A DNA stretch of 64,000 bases from Paraburkholderia sp. D15 (GCF_029910215.1 NZ_CP110395.1:806001-870000); one strand, 5' to 3'; shown: positions 29,251 through 40,706, numbered from the stretch's first letter. The notes: generated by a model not told the origin, from the sequence alone. A program made the numbers and translations.

Positions 29251-29573
29251 AGCCGGCGCTGTCGTCACCGGCGCTCGGGCGCATTGGCGGTTAAGACCTG
29301 ACTTGACGCGCCGGCTCGGGCTCAAGCCCGAGCCGCGCACTGGCACGCTACGGCGGCGACAGGTTTCGGTCGAGCATCGCGCCCGTTGCGTTCGTCGGAT
29401 CGAATGCATGTCATGCGATCGTTCAGCGCTTTACTCCAGCCTGTCGGCGCGGAACGCCGATTGCGTGGTGTCGCGGCGGTAGTCCGTCATTGTCCTGCCA
29501 CCGGTTCGCGCATTAGCCGAGCAGTTAGCGTGCAACGCGTAACGGCGGCCCGTCAGCATTCTGTCGCCCGCTC
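29251..29573. other. Intergenic, 323 bp, with hairpin
   Basis: No gene seen. It contains a 9-bp GC hairpin (29313-29321 with 29326-29334, TCAA loop) 62 bases after the rubredoxin stop that could be a terminator, though no U-tract follows. Confidence 0.5.
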
Positions 29574-30995
29574 ATGACTTCTCGATCCGCTGCACCCGTT
29601 TCCTTCGACGCCTTGCCGAACCCACGCGGCGGCGCGGTCCGCCCCGCCGAACTCGCGCTGGCCGAAGCGCTGCTGGCCTTCGAACAACACACCGAGAGCG
29701 CGTCGGCGCTGCTGCGCGCGTCGCACGCGTTGCGCACGGCCGGCTGGCTCAGCGCGCAGCGCTTCGCGGATGCGCTGGTGCGGCTCTCGCCGCTGGCCGA
29801 AGGCGATCCGGCCGTCCCCGACAATGCGCGCCCGGTTTTCGGCGCGGCGCTCCGCGATTTCCGCGCGGCGCTCGAACGACACAATCTGCGCGAGCTGTCC
29901 TGCTCGCCGACCTTGTTCCATCACTATCGCGCGGTCTGCGGGCACCTGTCCGAGCACGCGCCGGGGACGGGCGTCGCGTTCGAGGATCTCGCGTTGACGG
30001 GGCGTCCGGTGCCGCCGGTGTCGATGCATGCGCAATCGGGCGACCGTCTCGCGCATCTGCGGGCGCGCTACGAGCGCGCGTTGCTGCCGGTGTTGCGCGC
30101 GCAGCCCGACAGCGGCAGCGCGGCCGTGCGTGCGGCGACCAACGCCGCGCTCGATGAACTCGACGCGGTGCTCGCCGAACTCGCCGATCCCGATCCCTAC
30201 GATTTCTGGCGCCTCGCCAAGGCCTGCGCGAAGGCGTTGCGAGTCAGCGGCCGCGCGACGGGCGAAACCGATGCACGGCGCTTCTACGCCCGTTGCAATC
30301 TCGCGCTGGCCGATCATGCGCGCGGCATCCAGCGCGCGCCGCGTTCGCTGGTGCGCGCGACGCTGGCGCTGCTGTGGCGCGACTACGCCTTGTTCGGCGC
30401 CGCCGCCGAAGATGCCGACCAGGTCGAAGTGCTGCACGACTACGGCCTGACCGTCGACTGGCACGTAGCCGGCACCCAGGCGTCCGAAATGCTGTGGGAA
30501 GCGGGCGCGGTGCAGGCGCAGTCGCTCAGCGCGACGCTCGGCCTGCAGACGCGCGAGCTGGGCGTGCTGGCCGTCAACGCGCACGCGTACGAGGATTTCC
30601 TGCAGACCGCGGATGCGTCGATCTCCGCGTTGACCGACCATGCGCGCGCAGCCGATCAGCCTGAGAAGGCCGACCCGAGCGAAGCGCTGCAGGCAGGTGA
30701 CGCCGCGTACCGGCTTGGCGCCGCCGCATGCGCGCTGGGTCTTGGCCATGTCGCGTTGCTGGCCGATGCGCTGGGTCTCGCGTGGCGGCGTCGTGCGCAT
30801 GCGGCGGTGGCCACGCCCGCGGTCCGCGCGCATGTGATCGTCGGCGCACCGGCGGCGAGTACGCTCGAACAAAGCGCCGAAGCGTTGCGTGCGACGCTGC
30901 ACAAGGTGGCCGCGGGCGTCGCGCCGGCCGGCGGCGGCGCCGCGTTGGCGGGGCTTGCCGCGCTGACGCGCGCGATCGAGGAAGGCGGCGCGTGA
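29574..30995 (+). CDS. FimL/ChpA-N-terminal-like Hpt scaffold protein (tentative)
   Basis: A 473-aa, Ala-rich, all-helical protein. The composition and repeated helical hairpins resemble the N-terminal Hpt-like part of ChpA/CheA-type pilus chemosensory proteins and FimL. A clear phospho-accepting HXXKG motif is absent; HALR and HNLR occur only as possible relics. No kinase or CheW domain follows. The position next to rubredoxin suggests it descends from a pil-chp locus. The remaining pil-chp genes are not present, so any role is uncertain. Confidence 0.5.
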   Translation: MTSRSAAPVSFDALPNPRGGAVRPAELALAEALLAFEQHTESASALLRASHALRTAGWLSAQRFADALVRLSPLAEGDPAVPDNARPVFGAALRDFRAALERHNLRELSCSPTLFHHYRAVCGHLSEHAPGTGVAFEDLALTGRPVPPVSMHAQSGDRLAHLRARYERALLPVLRAQPDSGSAAVRAATNAALDELDAVLAELADPDPYDFWRLAKACAKALRVSGRATGETDARRFYARCNLALADHARGIQRAPRSLVRATLALLWRDYALFGAAAEDADQVEVLHDYGLTVDWHVAGTQASEMLWEAGAVQAQSLSATLGLQTRELGVLAVNAHAYEDFLQTADASISALTDHARAADQPEKADPSEALQAGDAAYRLGAAACALGLGHVALLADALGLAWRRRAHAAVATPAVRAHVIVGAPAASTLEQSAEALRATLHKVAAGVAPAGGGAALAGLAALTRAIEEGGA

Positions 30996-31168
30996 CACAC
31001 GCCTGAAACGCGGCGGCACCACGCACCGCGCGTCCTAACCAACGCACGCGTGCGTGATAGAGTGCAACCTGATTCGCCGTCGATGGCGCGCGGCACGCTT
31101 CACGGCACAGCCTGCGGTTCCACGCTCAAAGCCCGCCATCCCGCATCGTCTTTGCTAAAATCCGAACT

Positions 31169-31747
31169 ATGTCCAAGAGTACCGATCGCATCAATCTGAC
31201 CAACCAGTTCCTGATCGCCATGCCGAACATGGCCGATCCGACGTTTTCGGGAACGGTGGTCTACCTTTGCGATCACAGTGAGCGCGGCGCGCTCGGCCTC
31301 GTGATCAACCGGCCGACCGATATCGACCTGCAAGCGCTCTTCAATCGCATCGACCTCAAGCTCGAGATCGAACCCCTTCTCCATGTGCCCGTGTATTTCG
31401 GCGGCCCGGTGCAAACCGAGCGCGGCTTCGTGCTGCACGATCCGAAAGACGGCAATGCGTACACGTCGTCCATGTCCGTGCCGGGCGGCCTTGAAATGAC
31501 CACGTCGAAAGACGTGCTCGAGGCGGTCGCGGGCGGCACCGGGCCGGAACGCTTCCTGCTCACGCTCGGCCACGCCGGCTGGGCCGCGGGCCAACTCGAG
31601 GAAGAGATCTCGAAGAACGGCTGGCTGACGGTCGAGGCCGATCCGAAAATCGTCTTCGACGTACCCGCCGAAGAGCGTCTCGAAGCGGCCCTCGCGCTGC
31701 TCGGCATCAACCTGTCGATGCTGTCGGGCGAAGCAGGTCACGCATGA
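31169..31747 (+). CDS. yqgE: YqgE/AlgH family protein
   Basis: A 192-aa member of the conserved YqgE/AlgH family. It shows [37 protein letters not shown] and the C-terminal [17 protein letters not shown] signature. The stop overlaps the ruvX start by four bases (ATGA), so translation is coupled, as is common. Biochemical function is unresolved for the family. Confidence 0.93.
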   Translation: MSKSTDRINLTNQFLIAMPNMADPTFSGTVVYLCDHSERGALGLVINRPTDIDLQALFNRIDLKLEIEPLLHVPVYFGGPVQTERGFVLHDPKDGNAYTSSMSVPGGLEMTTSKDVLEAVAGGTGPERFLLTLGHAGWAAGQLEEEISKNGWLTVEADPKIVFDVPAEERLEAALALLGINLSMLSGEAGHA

Positions 31748-32170
31748 GCGTGGTCGCCGGGCGTGAGGCGACGCTGCTCGCGTTCGACTACGGTGAAAAA
31801 CGCATCGGCGTGGCGGTCGGCAATTCGCTGACGCGCAGCGCACGTCCGCTCGTGATCGTGCAGAACCGCAGCCGCGAATACCGCTTCGAAGCGATCGGCA
31901 AATTGATCGCCGAGTGGACGCCGGCCGCGTTGATCGTCGGCCTGCCGATGCATCCGGACGGCGCGCCGCACGAAATGACCCAACTGGCGAAACGCTTTGG
32001 CAATCAGCTCAACGGCCGGTTCAATCTGCCCGTCACGTGGATCGACGAACGCTATTCGTCGGTCGAGGCGAAGGCGGAGATTCGCGCCGGCAATGGCCGC
32101 GCCGACATGCTCGACGCGCAAGCCGCCAGCATCATCCTCCAGCAATATCTTGACGGACTGTCCGACGAAC

Positions 32171-32184
<14 letters not shown>
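31744..32184 (+). CDS. ruvX: RuvX/YqgF Holliday-junction resolvase-like protein
   Basis: A 146-aa RNase H-fold protein. Acidic metal ligands occur in [15 protein letters not shown] and [11 protein letters not shown], and the C-terminal [10 protein letters not shown] matches the family. It is implicated in junction resolution and 16S rRNA end processing. It overlaps yqgE by 4 bases and pyrR by 14 bases, indicating one operon. Confidence 0.93.
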
Positions 32185-32737
<553 letters not shown>

Positions 32738-32922
32738 AGCTGAAGCGCGACGCCAGGCGAAGTCGCCAACGCGCAGCGCAATTCGTTTTTTCCCACGCAA
32801 ACGCAACACGGATTTTTCGAGCCGGCCGCCCGGCACGGCAGCAAGCACGCGGCACGGCATCGTCACACGCAGTCGGCGTCGATCCCGATCAGGTCGACGC
32901 CCGTATTTGAAGCAGGTACACC

Positions 32923-33948
32923 ATGAACACCGCCACCCAGGCTTCGAAGGATTCCGCCGACAGCGCCACCGAGCGCTTCCGCTACGGCTTCCTGAAGGGC
33001 AACCCGCAGCTCACGAAAAACGGCGAGCTCAAACATCTGTTGTCGATCGAAGGTTTGCCGAAGGCGATCGTCAATCACATTCTCGATACCGCCGATCAGT
33101 TCGTCAGCGTCACCGATCGCGAAGTGAAGAAGGTGCCGTTGCTGCGCGGCAAGTCGGTATTCAACCTGTTCTTCGAGAACTCGACGCGCACCCGCACCAC
33201 CTTCGAGATCGCCGCCACGCGGCTGTCGGCGGACGTGCTGAATCTGAACATCAACGCGTCCTCCACGAGTAAGGGCGAGTCGCTGCTCGACACGATCAAC
33301 AACCTGTCGGCGATGCATGCCGACATGTTCGTCGTGCGTCATGCATCGAGCGGCGCGCCGTATCTGATCGCCCAGCACTGTGCGCCGCACGTGCACGTGA
33401 TCAATGCCGGCGACGGCCGTCACGCACACCCGACTCAGGGTCTGCTCGACATGTACACGATCCGCCACTACAAGAAGGACTTCACGAAGCTGCGCGTGGC
33501 GATCGTCGGCGACATCCTGCACTCGCGGGTCGCACGTTCGGACATTCATGCGCTGACCACGCTCGGCGTGCCGGAAGTGCGCGCGATCGGTCCGCGCACG
33601 CTGCTGCCGGGTGGTCTCGAACAGATGGGCGTGCGGGTGTTCCACAACCTCGACGAAGGGCTCAAGGACGTCGACGTGATCATCATGCTGCGTCTGCAGA
33701 ACGAGCGGATGAGCGGCGCGTTGCTGCCGTCGGCGCAGGAGTACTTCAAGAGCTGGGGCCTGACGCCCGAGCGCCTCGCGCTGGCCGCGCCGGACGCGAT
33801 CGTGATGCATCCGGGACCGATGAACCGCGGCGTCGAAATCGACTCGCAGGTGGCCGACGGTCCGCAGTCGGTGATCCTGAATCAGGTGACCTTCGGGATC
33901 GCGGTGCGCATGGCGGTGATGGGCATCGTCGCGGGAAATAACGATTGA
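32923..33948 (+). CDS. pyrB: Aspartate carbamoyltransferase catalytic chain
   Basis: A 341-aa ATCase condensing carbamoyl phosphate and aspartate in pyrimidine synthesis. The carbamoyl-phosphate loop [13 protein letters not shown] (S87-T90), the HPTQGLLD segment and MHPGPMNRG are intact. The N-terminal extension before residue 30 is typical of the class A ATCase that binds a non-catalytic DHOase-like PyrC'. The gene at 34069 fits that partner. Confidence 0.95.
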   Translation: MNTATQASKDSADSATERFRYGFLKGNPQLTKNGELKHLLSIEGLPKAIVNHILDTADQFVSVTDREVKKVPLLRGKSVFNLFFENSTRTRTTFEIAATRLSADVLNLNINASSTSKGESLLDTINNLSAMHADMFVVRHASSGAPYLIAQHCAPHVHVINAGDGRHAHPTQGLLDMYTIRHYKKDFTKLRVAIVGDILHSRVARSDIHALTTLGVPEVRAIGPRTLLPGGLEQMGVRVFHNLDEGLKDVDVIIMLRLQNERMSGALLPSAQEYFKSWGLTPERLALAAPDAIVMHPGPMNRGVEIDSQVADGPQSVILNQVTFGIAVRMAVMGIVAGNND

Positions 33949-34068
33949 CGGGTGCGTTTTCCGGCGCGCCGCGGCCATGCGCGAAGGCAGTACCCGAATG
34001 AACGGTCGCACCGCAGCGTAAGACCTGACGCCGGAACCCGACCCCAAGCTTAACCATTAAGGCAGCGC

Positions 34069-35349
34069 ATGAAGATTCACATTCAAGGCGGCACGCTGAT
34101 CGATCCGGCAGCGGGCACCGAACAGCAACAGGACGTTTTTATCGCGGCGGGCGAGATCGTCGCGCTCGGCCAGGCGCCGGCCGGCTTCCAGGCGGACACC
34201 ACGCTCGACGCGCACGGGCTGCATATCGCGCCGGGTCTGGTCGACCTGTCCGCGCGTCTGCGCGAGCCCGGCTACGAACACAAGGCGACGCTCGAATCCG
34301 AAATGGCCGCTGCGCTGGCAGGCGGCGTGACGAGTCTCGTCTGTCCGCCGGACACCGATCCGACGCTCGACGAACCGGGCCTCGTCGAGATGCTCAAGTT
34401 CCGCGCGCGCAATCTGAACCGGGCGCACGTTTATCCGCTCGGTGCGTTGACGGTTGGCCTCAAAGGCCAGGTCATCACCGAGATGGTCGAGTTGACGGAG
34501 GCGGGCTGCATCGGTTTCTCGCAGGCGGATGTACCGGTGGTCGACACCCAGGTGCTGATGCGCGCGCTGCAATACGCGAAGACCTACGGCTATACCGTGT
34601 GGCTGCGTCCGGTGGATGCGTACCTCGGCAAGGGCGGCGTGGCCGCGAGCGGCGCGCTGGCGTCGCGGCTCGGGTTGTCGGGCGTGCCGGTGTCGGCGGA
34701 GACCATCGCGCTGCATACGATTTTCGAACTCGTGCGGGTCACCGGCGCGCGGGTGCATCTGTCACATGTGTCGTCGGCGGCGGGCATTGCGCTGATGCGC
34801 GCGGCCAAGGCCGAGGGCCTGCCGGTTTCGTGCGACGTCACCGTCAACCACGTGCATCTGATCGATCTCGACATCGGCTATTTCGACGCGCAGTTCCGCC
34901 TCGATCCGCCGCTGCGTCAGCAGCGCGACCGCGAAGCGATCCGCGCGGGTCTGCTGGACGGCACCATCGACGCGATCTGCTCCGACCACACGCCCGTCGA
35001 CGACGACGAAAAGCTCCTGCCGTTCGCCGAGGCCACGCCGGGCGCGACGGGCCTGGAGCTGTTCCTGTCGCTGACGGTGAAATGGGCCGACGAAGCCGGT
35101 GTGCCGCTCGCCAAGGCGCTGAACCGCATCACCGCCGCGCCGGCCGACGTGCTGGCGCTGACGGCGGCAGGGCGCGTCAGCGTGGGCAGCGTGGCCGACC
35201 TGTGCGTGTTCGACCGTCATGCGCACTGGCGCGTCGAGCCGCGCGCGTTGAAGAGCCAGGGGCACAACACGCCGTTCCTCGGCTATGAACTGCCGGCGCG
35301 CGTGCGGGCGACGATCGTCGCCGGTCACGTCGCATTCGAACAGCGCTAA
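34069..35349 (+). CDS. Non-catalytic dihydroorotase homologue (PyrC')
   Basis: A 426-aa DHOase-like amidohydrolase. The class I zinc motif DxHxHLREPG is altered to D59-L-S61-A-R63-LREPG, and the next ligand (usually HAED) is R180-PVD. SDHTPVDDD and LSHVSSAAG are retained. The missing metal ligands argue that it cannot hydrolyse dihydroorotate and instead stabilises PyrB, as known for pseudomonad and Burkholderia class A ATCases. An active pyrC must be elsewhere. It follows pyrB by 120 bases, consistent with a stoichiometric complex. Confidence 0.9.
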   Translation: MKIHIQGGTLIDPAAGTEQQQDVFIAAGEIVALGQAPAGFQADTTLDAHGLHIAPGLVDLSARLREPGYEHKATLESEMAAALAGGVTSLVCPPDTDPTLDEPGLVEMLKFRARNLNRAHVYPLGALTVGLKGQVITEMVELTEAGCIGFSQADVPVVDTQVLMRALQYAKTYGYTVWLRPVDAYLGKGGVAASGALASRLGLSGVPVSAETIALHTIFELVRVTGARVHLSHVSSAAGIALMRAAKAEGLPVSCDVTVNHVHLIDLDIGYFDAQFRLDPPLRQQRDREAIRAGLLDGTIDAICSDHTPVDDDEKLLPFAEATPGATGLELFLSLTVKWADEAGVPLAKALNRITAAPADVLALTAAGRVSVGSVADLCVFDRHAHWRVEPRALKSQGHNTPFLGYELPARVRATIVAGHVAFEQR

Positions 35350-35386
35350 TATCCGCGGCATCGTCCCGATACGGAAAGCTCCGACC

Positions 35387-36262
35387 ATGAAGCTAGCGTT
35401 ACGCAAGGCCCGTCTCGTCGCGCATCTGCTGCGCGGCATGTGGATCGTGGCGACACGGTTTCCCAAGGCCAGCGCGCAGCAGCGCGAGGCACTGAACCGC
35501 GAATGGTCGCTGAAGATGCTGCGCCTGTGCGGCATGCGGCTTGTCGTGCATAACGACGCGGCGCGGCTCGATCGTGGCGCGCTGGTGGTGGCCAATCACA
35601 TTTCCTGGATCGATATCTACGTGATCAATGCGTGGCGGCCGACGCCGTTCGTGTCGAAGGCGGAGATCCGTCAATGGCCGGTGGTCGGCTGGCTCGCGCA
35701 GCAGCTCGGCACGGTGTTCATTCAGCGCGAGAAGCGCAGCGACGCGAAACGGATCATGCACGAACTGTCCGACCGTCTGAGTGCGGGCGAACTGATGTGC
35801 GTGTTTCCCGAAGGCACGACGTCGAACGGTCTGACGCTGTTGCCGTTTCACGCGAACATGTTTCAGGCGGCCGTGTCGGCGGCGGCGCCGGTGCAGCCGT
35901 TGTGCATCGTGTATGAAGACGCGCAGGGCCGGCAATCCACCGCGCCGGCGTATATCGACGATCTGTCGCTCGCCGACTCGCTGAATCTGCTGTTGCGCGG
36001 CGGGCCGCTCACTGCGCACGTGTATGTCGGTGCGGCGATTCCGCCGGGCGCGGACCGGCGGACGTTGGCCGCGCAGGCGCAGGAGTCGGTTGCGGCGGCG
36101 TTGCGGGCGTTGCAGGGGGGCGCGGCGAGCGCGGGTGCGGTGATCGTCGAGAAAGACGCGACGCAACCGGCTGCTGGAGGATCGATCGATGCGGAGCCGG
36201 TTGCGTATTCGCCGGCTGTTGCAGGTCGCGATCCGGTGGATCGTTCGAGCAGCTCGGCCTGA
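35387..36262 (+). CDS. plsC: 1-acylglycerol-3-phosphate acyltransferase (PlsC)
   Basis: A 291-aa LPLAT-family acyltransferase making phosphatidic acid at the inner membrane. The catalytic HX4D motif (NHISWID) and FPEGTTSNG substrate motif are clear. ATG 35387 begins MKLALRKARLVAHLLRG, preceded by GGAAAG. A C-terminal Ala/Gly/Pro-rich tail beyond residue 245 is poorly structured. It lies 37 bases after PyrC'. Confidence 0.93.
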   Translation: MKLALRKARLVAHLLRGMWIVATRFPKASAQQREALNREWSLKMLRLCGMRLVVHNDAARLDRGALVVANHISWIDIYVINAWRPTPFVSKAEIRQWPVVGWLAQQLGTVFIQREKRSDAKRIMHELSDRLSAGELMCVFPEGTTSNGLTLLPFHANMFQAAVSAAAPVQPLCIVYEDAQGRQSTAPAYIDDLSLADSLNLLLRGGPLTAHVYVGAAIPPGADRRTLAAQAQESVAAALRALQGGAASAGAVIVEKDATQPAAGGSIDAEPVAYSPAVAGRDPVDRSSSSA

Positions 36263-36388
36263 CACGGCAGCGCTTTTCGTCTTGCCGATGTGTCCAGCGT
36301 CGGGATAGCGGGCCGCCTTGTGCGGCCTTCAATTTTTGCGCGTACGGTTCCGCTTCGAACGAGGCACGCGCCAGCCTTCCGTTCCGCC

Positions 36389-37276
36389 TCAGTTGCCGCC
36401 GTTCGGCACGCGGCAATTCTCGCAATCCACCTGGGTCAGCGTACGCGCCGCCGGATCTTGCGTCAGGCGGATCGCCGACAGCTTCTCGCCCCATACGCAG
36501 CCCGAGTCCAGGCCGATCAGGTTTTCGCGCACCGTCAGGCCGAGCGCGGCCCAGTGGCCGAACACCACGGTGACGCCGGCGGTTTTGCGCGACGGCACGT
36601 CGAACCACGGCATGCAGCCCGAAGGCGCGGCATTCAAGCCGCCGCTGCTGCTGAAATCCATCACGCCGTCGGCATTGCAGAAACGGATGCGCGTCAACGT
36701 GCTGCACGTCAGGCGCAAACGGTCGATACCCTTCAACTCGGGCGACCACCGGTTCGGCTCGTTACCGTACAAGCCGGCGAGCGTTTCCTTCCAGTTCGGC
36801 GCGCGCAATGCGCGCTGCAATTCGTCCGCGAGTTCGAGTGTGAGGTTCACGTCCCATTGCGGCAGCACGCCCGCATGCACCATCAGCATGCCTTGGTCGA
36901 AGTGCGCGAGCGGGCGGTGGCGAACCCATTCGAGCAGGTCGGCGGCATCCGGCGCGGCGAGGATTTCGCCGATCGTGTCGCCCTTTTTCGCCTTGCGAAT
37001 ACCCGCCGACACCGACAGCAGATGCAGATCGTGATTGCCCAGCACCGGCACCGCCTGATCGCCGAGTGCGATGATGTCGCGCAGCGTGGCGAGCGATTCG
37101 GCGCCGCGGTTGATCAGGTCGCCGGCGAACCAGAGCGGCGTGCCGGCCGGCGGCGCGGCCTTGGCCAGCAATTGCTGGAACGGCGTGCGGCAGCCTTGCA
37201 GATCGCCGAAGGCAAGCGGTGCAAGCGATGCGTGAGGAGACGGCGAGGAGGGTGAAAGCGTGGTGGCGGGTGTCAT
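36389..37276 (-). CDS. apaH: Diadenosine tetraphosphatase (ApaH)
   Basis: A 295-aa metallophosphatase splitting Ap4A to two ADP. Motifs are GDLQGCRTPF, GDLINRGAES and LGNHDLHLL, with HAGVLPQW and FGHWAALG further on. ATG 37276 gives the usual length; longer in-frame starts would add an unrelated leader. It is convergent with plsC and divergent from the epimerase gene. Confidence 0.95.
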   Translation of the reverse strand: MTPATTLSPSSPSPHASLAPLAFGDLQGCRTPFQQLLAKAAPPAGTPLWFAGDLINRGAESLATLRDIIALGDQAVPVLGNHDLHLLSVSAGIRKAKKGDTIGEILAAPDAADLLEWVRHRPLAHFDQGMLMVHAGVLPQWDVNLTLELADELQRALRAPNWKETLAGLYGNEPNRWSPELKGIDRLRLTCSTLTRIRFCNADGVMDFSSSGGLNAAPSGCMPWFDVPSRKTAGVTVVFGHWAALGLTVRENLIGLDSGCVWGEKLSAIRLTQDPAARTLTQVDCENCRVPNGGN

Positions 37277-37485
37277 CGAGGATTGGGTACGGGTCGATAC
37301 ACGCGGTGACGCAGGAGTCGTGCCGCGTTGAGCAGTGCAACAAGCCAGCGTGACATAATAGCCCGTTTGATGCATGAATATCGCGCCGCATGGGCCCGGA
37401 GGCCGGCGGCGCAAGGCACGCTGCCTGCTGGCCACGCTCAAGCGGCATGTTGTCCGCGATATTGCACTACAACAGGACGCCCTAC

Positions 37486-38412
37486 ATGAATCACGACAGC
37501 CTTTCCTCGTCGCATGCGAAGCAACCTGTGCGCACCCTCGTCACCGGCGCGAACGGTTTCACCGGCCGCTATCTGGTGGACAATCTCCGGCGCAGCGGTC
37601 ATACGGTGATCGAAACGATCGCCGGGCGCGACGAACCCGAAACGCCGACGCGCGTGCGGCTCGACATCACGTCGCCGGATGCGTGCCGCCGCGCGCTCGA
37701 ACTGACGCGGCCCGATTACATCGTGCATCTGGCGGCCATCAGTTTTGTCGGGCATGACGATCCGCTGGACTTTTATCGCGTCAACGTGATCGGCACGCTG
37801 AATCTGCTGGAAGCCTGCGCGGCCATCGGGCTCGCGCCGCGCAAACTGCTGATCGCGAGCAGCGCGAACGTGTACGGCAACGTGACGAGCGAGGCGATCG
37901 ACGAAAGCTTTCCGGTCACGCCCGTCAATCATTACGCGGCCAGCAAGGCGGCCATGGAAACGATGGTGCGGACGTGGTTCGACAAGCTGCCGATTCTGAT
38001 CGTGCGGCCGTTTAACTATACGGGGCGGGGGCAGGCATCGAACTTCCTCGTGCCGAAGATCGTCGAGCACTTCGCGCGGCGCGAATCGCGCATCGAACTG
38101 GGCAATATCGATGTCGCGCGGGATTTCTCGGATGTGCGGTATGTGGCGAGCGCTTATGAGGCGCTGCTTGAGTCGGGGGCGGCGGCGGAGACGGTGAATG
38201 TGTGTACGGGGACGCCGTATACGCTGCGGGAAATTCTGAGTTCGGCGAGCGAATTGACCGGCCATGAGCTCGAAGTTCGGGTTAATCCCGCCTTCGTGCG
38301 ACCAACCGACGTCAAAATGCTGGCCGGCTCGCCGACGAGGCTGCGCGCGCTCGTGCCGGCGGTCGAATCGATTCCCTTCGTCGACACGCTGCGCTGGATG
38401 CTGGCTGCCTGA
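37486..38412 (+). CDS. NDP-sugar reductase/epimerase, Rmd-like SDR
   Basis: A 308-aa extended SDR. The NAD(P)-binding GANGFTGRYL and catalytic YAASKAAME are present, with NVYGNV and PFNYTGRGQASNF as in GDP-4-keto-6-deoxymannose reductase (Rmd), which would give GDP-D-rhamnose. No gmd is visible in the window, so the pathway is not complete here. AGGA precedes ATG 37486. It leads into the rfb genes 331 bp downstream. Confidence 0.75.
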   Translation: MNHDSLSSSHAKQPVRTLVTGANGFTGRYLVDNLRRSGHTVIETIAGRDEPETPTRVRLDITSPDACRRALELTRPDYIVHLAAISFVGHDDPLDFYRVNVIGTLNLLEACAAIGLAPRKLLIASSANVYGNVTSEAIDESFPVTPVNHYAASKAAMETMVRTWFDKLPILIVRPFNYTGRGQASNFLVPKIVEHFARRESRIELGNIDVARDFSDVRYVASAYEALLESGAAAETVNVCTGTPYTLREILSSASELTGHELEVRVNPAFVRPTDVKMLAGSPTRLRALVPAVESIPFVDTLRWMLAA

Positions 38413-38743
38413 CGCCGCACCTTTCGGCGGCGTCGATTCCGCTACTCGCGCGGACGACGCGTATAGCGCGCATCACCAAAATAGCCGGCCGATGCGGCCC
38501 GCATCGTGCGCATGTTGAAACGGCCTTGCAAGCGATTTGTCAAGCTGTTTCAAGTTGTTAGGGTTCTGGTTTTTACCCCGGACCGCTTTATAATCTTGGG
38601 GCATCATCAAAATGGCAAATAAGCGCCCACCCGCTGCTGGGCGCGGCCGCCGCCCAACGTCGGCGAGAACGAATACCACAACGCGGGGTGCGCGGAACCG
38701 GTGAGATAAGCCGGTCCGGCATCAACATCTAGAAGGGAAATTC
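38413..38743. other. 331-bp intergenic with possible rfbB promoter
   Basis: No gene seen. A consensus TATAAT at 38589-38594 lies 150 bases before rfbB; the -35 region is poor. The stretch is more AT-rich than the flanking genes and would hold the promoter for the polysaccharide operon. Confidence 0.45.
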
Positions 38744-39799
38744 ATGATCCTGGTAACGGGCGGCGCCGGTTTTATCGGCGCCAATTTCGTGCTCGACTGG
38801 CTCAATGCCTCGGACGAAGCAGTGCTGAACGTCGACAAGCTGACCTACGCCGGCAACCTCAGCACGCTCCAGTCGCTACAGGACAATCCCCTGCATGTCT
38901 TCGTGCGTGCCGACATCTGCGACCGTGCCACGCTCGACACGTTGTTCGCCGAGCACAAGCCGCGCGCCGTGCTGCACTTCGCCGCGGAAAGCCATGTCGA
39001 CCGCTCGATCCACGGTCCGGCCGATTTCGTGCAGACCAACGTCGTCGGCACCTTCACGCTGCTCGAAGCCGCGCGCGCCTATTGGAGCGCGTTGAACGAC
39101 GCGGACAAGGCGGCCTTCCGCTTCCTGCACGTTTCCACGGACGAAGTCTTCGGCTCGCTGTCGCCCACCGATCCGCAATTTTCCGAGACCACGCCCTACG
39201 CGCCGAACAGCCCGTATTCAGCGACCAAGGCCGGCGCCGATCATCTGGTGCGCGCCTACCATCACACGTATGGTCTGCCCACGCTGACCACGAACTGCTC
39301 GAACAACTACGGGCCGTACCATTTCCCCGAAAAACTGATCCCGATGGTGATCGCGAGCGCGCTGGCAGGCAAACCTTTGCCTATTTACGGCGACGGCCAG
39401 AACGTGCGCGACTGGCTGTATGTCGGCGACCACTGCGCGGCGATCCGCGAAGTGCTCAAGCGCGGCACGCCGGGCGAAACGTACAACGTCGGCGGCTGGA
39501 ACGAAAAGACCAATCTCGACGTGGTGCACACGCTGTGCGACCTGCTCGATGAACTCAGCCCCAAACAGGCCGGCTCGTATCGTGAGCAGATCACGTTCGT
39601 GAAGGACCGCCCGGGTCACGACCGCCGCTATGCGATCGACGCCCGCAAGCTCGAACGCGAACTCGGCTGGAAGCCGGCCGAGACCTTCGAAACCGGTCTT
39701 CGCAAGACCGTTCAGTGGTATCTGGACAACCAGCCGTGGGTGCAGAACGTGATGACCGGCGAATACCGGAACTGGCTGGCGAAACACTATGCAGTCTGA
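38744..39799 (+). CDS. rfbB: dTDP-glucose 4,6-dehydratase
   Basis: A 351-aa SDR in dTDP-L-rhamnose synthesis. Motifs are [30 protein letters not shown] and [10 protein letters not shown] (YxxxK). The stop overlaps rfbD by 11 bases. It is first of rfbBDAC. Confidence 0.97.
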   Translation: MILVTGGAGFIGANFVLDWLNASDEAVLNVDKLTYAGNLSTLQSLQDNPLHVFVRADICDRATLDTLFAEHKPRAVLHFAAESHVDRSIHGPADFVQTNVVGTFTLLEAARAYWSALNDADKAAFRFLHVSTDEVFGSLSPTDPQFSETTPYAPNSPYSATKAGADHLVRAYHHTYGLPTLTTNCSNNYGPYHFPEKLIPMVIASALAGKPLPIYGDGQNVRDWLYVGDHCAAIREVLKRGTPGETYNVGGWNEKTNLDVVHTLCDLLDELSPKQAGSYREQITFVKDRPGHDRRYAIDARKLERELGWKPAETFETGLRKTVQWYLDNQPWVQNVMTGEYRNWLAKHYAV

Positions 39800-40706
39800 C
39801 GCAACGCGCATCCCCACTCTGCTCGTCACGGGTAGCAACGGCCAGGTCGGCTTCGAACTGCGCCGCAGTCTCGCGCCGCTCGGCCGTGTGATTGCGCTCG
39901 ACCGCAACGCCTGTGACCTGACGAATCCGGAAGCCGTGCGTGGCGCCGTGGCGCAATGGCGCCCCGACGTGATCGTCAATGCCGCCGCCTACACGGCGGT
40001 CGATAAAGCCGAAACCGACGCCGATACCGCCTACGCGATCAACGGCATCGCACCGGGCGTGCTTGCCGAAGAAGCGCGCTTGCTCGGCAGCCTGCTGGTG
40101 CATTACTCGACGGACTACGTGTTCGACGGTCGCAAGGACGGCGCTTATACGGAAACGGACGCGGTGAATCCGCAATCCGTCTATGGCAAAAGCAAACTGG
40201 CCGGCGAGCAGGCCATCGCCGGATCCGGCGCGACGGCGCTGGTGTTGCGCACCTGCTGGGTAGCTGGCGCGCACGGCGGCAACTTCGCCAAAACCATGCT
40301 CAAGCTGGGTCGTGAACGCGACAGCCTGCGTGTGATCGCCGACCAGTTCGGCGCGCCCACCACGGCCGCGCTGATCGCCGATGCGACCGCGCAGATCGTC
40401 GCGCGTCACTGGCTGCACGGCCGGCGCGAGACGTTCCCCGCGGGCGTGTATCACCTGGCCGCCGCCGGCGAAACCAGCTGGCACGGCTATGCGACCGAAG
40501 TGCTGCGCAGCGCCGCGGCACGCGGCATCGAGTTGAAAGTGGATCCGGCGCGCATCGAGGCGATTCCGTCCACGGCTTATCCGCTGCCCGCGCCGCGTCC
40601 GGCTAATTCGCGGCTGGATACGAGCAAGCTGCGGGCGAATTTCGATATCCATCTTCCGGATTGGCGGCAGGGCGTGCAGTTCCTGCTCGACCAGATCCTC
40701 TCCTGA
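39789..40706 (+). CDS. rfbD: dTDP-4-dehydrorhamnose reductase
   Basis: A 305-aa reductase giving dTDP-L-rhamnose. It shows [20 protein letters not shown] and [14 protein letters not shown] 39789 lies inside the end of rfbB (coupled translation). rfbA begins 11 bases after its stop. Confidence 0.95.
   Translation: MQSDATRIPTLLVTGSNGQVGFELRRSLAPLGRVIALDRNACDLTNPEAVRGAVAQWRPDVIVNAAAYTAVDKAETDADTAYAINGIAPGVLAEEARLLGSLLVHYSTDYVFDGRKDGAYTETDAVNPQSVYGKSKLAGEQAIAGSGATALVLRTCWVAGAHGGNFAKTMLKLGRERDSLRVIADQFGAPTTAALIADATAQIVARHWLHGRRETFPAGVYHLAAAGETSWHGYATEVLRSAAARGIELKVDPARIEAIPSTAYPLPAPRPANSRLDTSKLRANFDIHLPDWRQGVQFLLDQILS

Noticed and set aside
32738..32922. PyrR-dependent antiterminator in the pyrR-pyrB gap
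   Set aside because: No convincing terminator/antiterminator pair or PyrR-binding loop could be seen.
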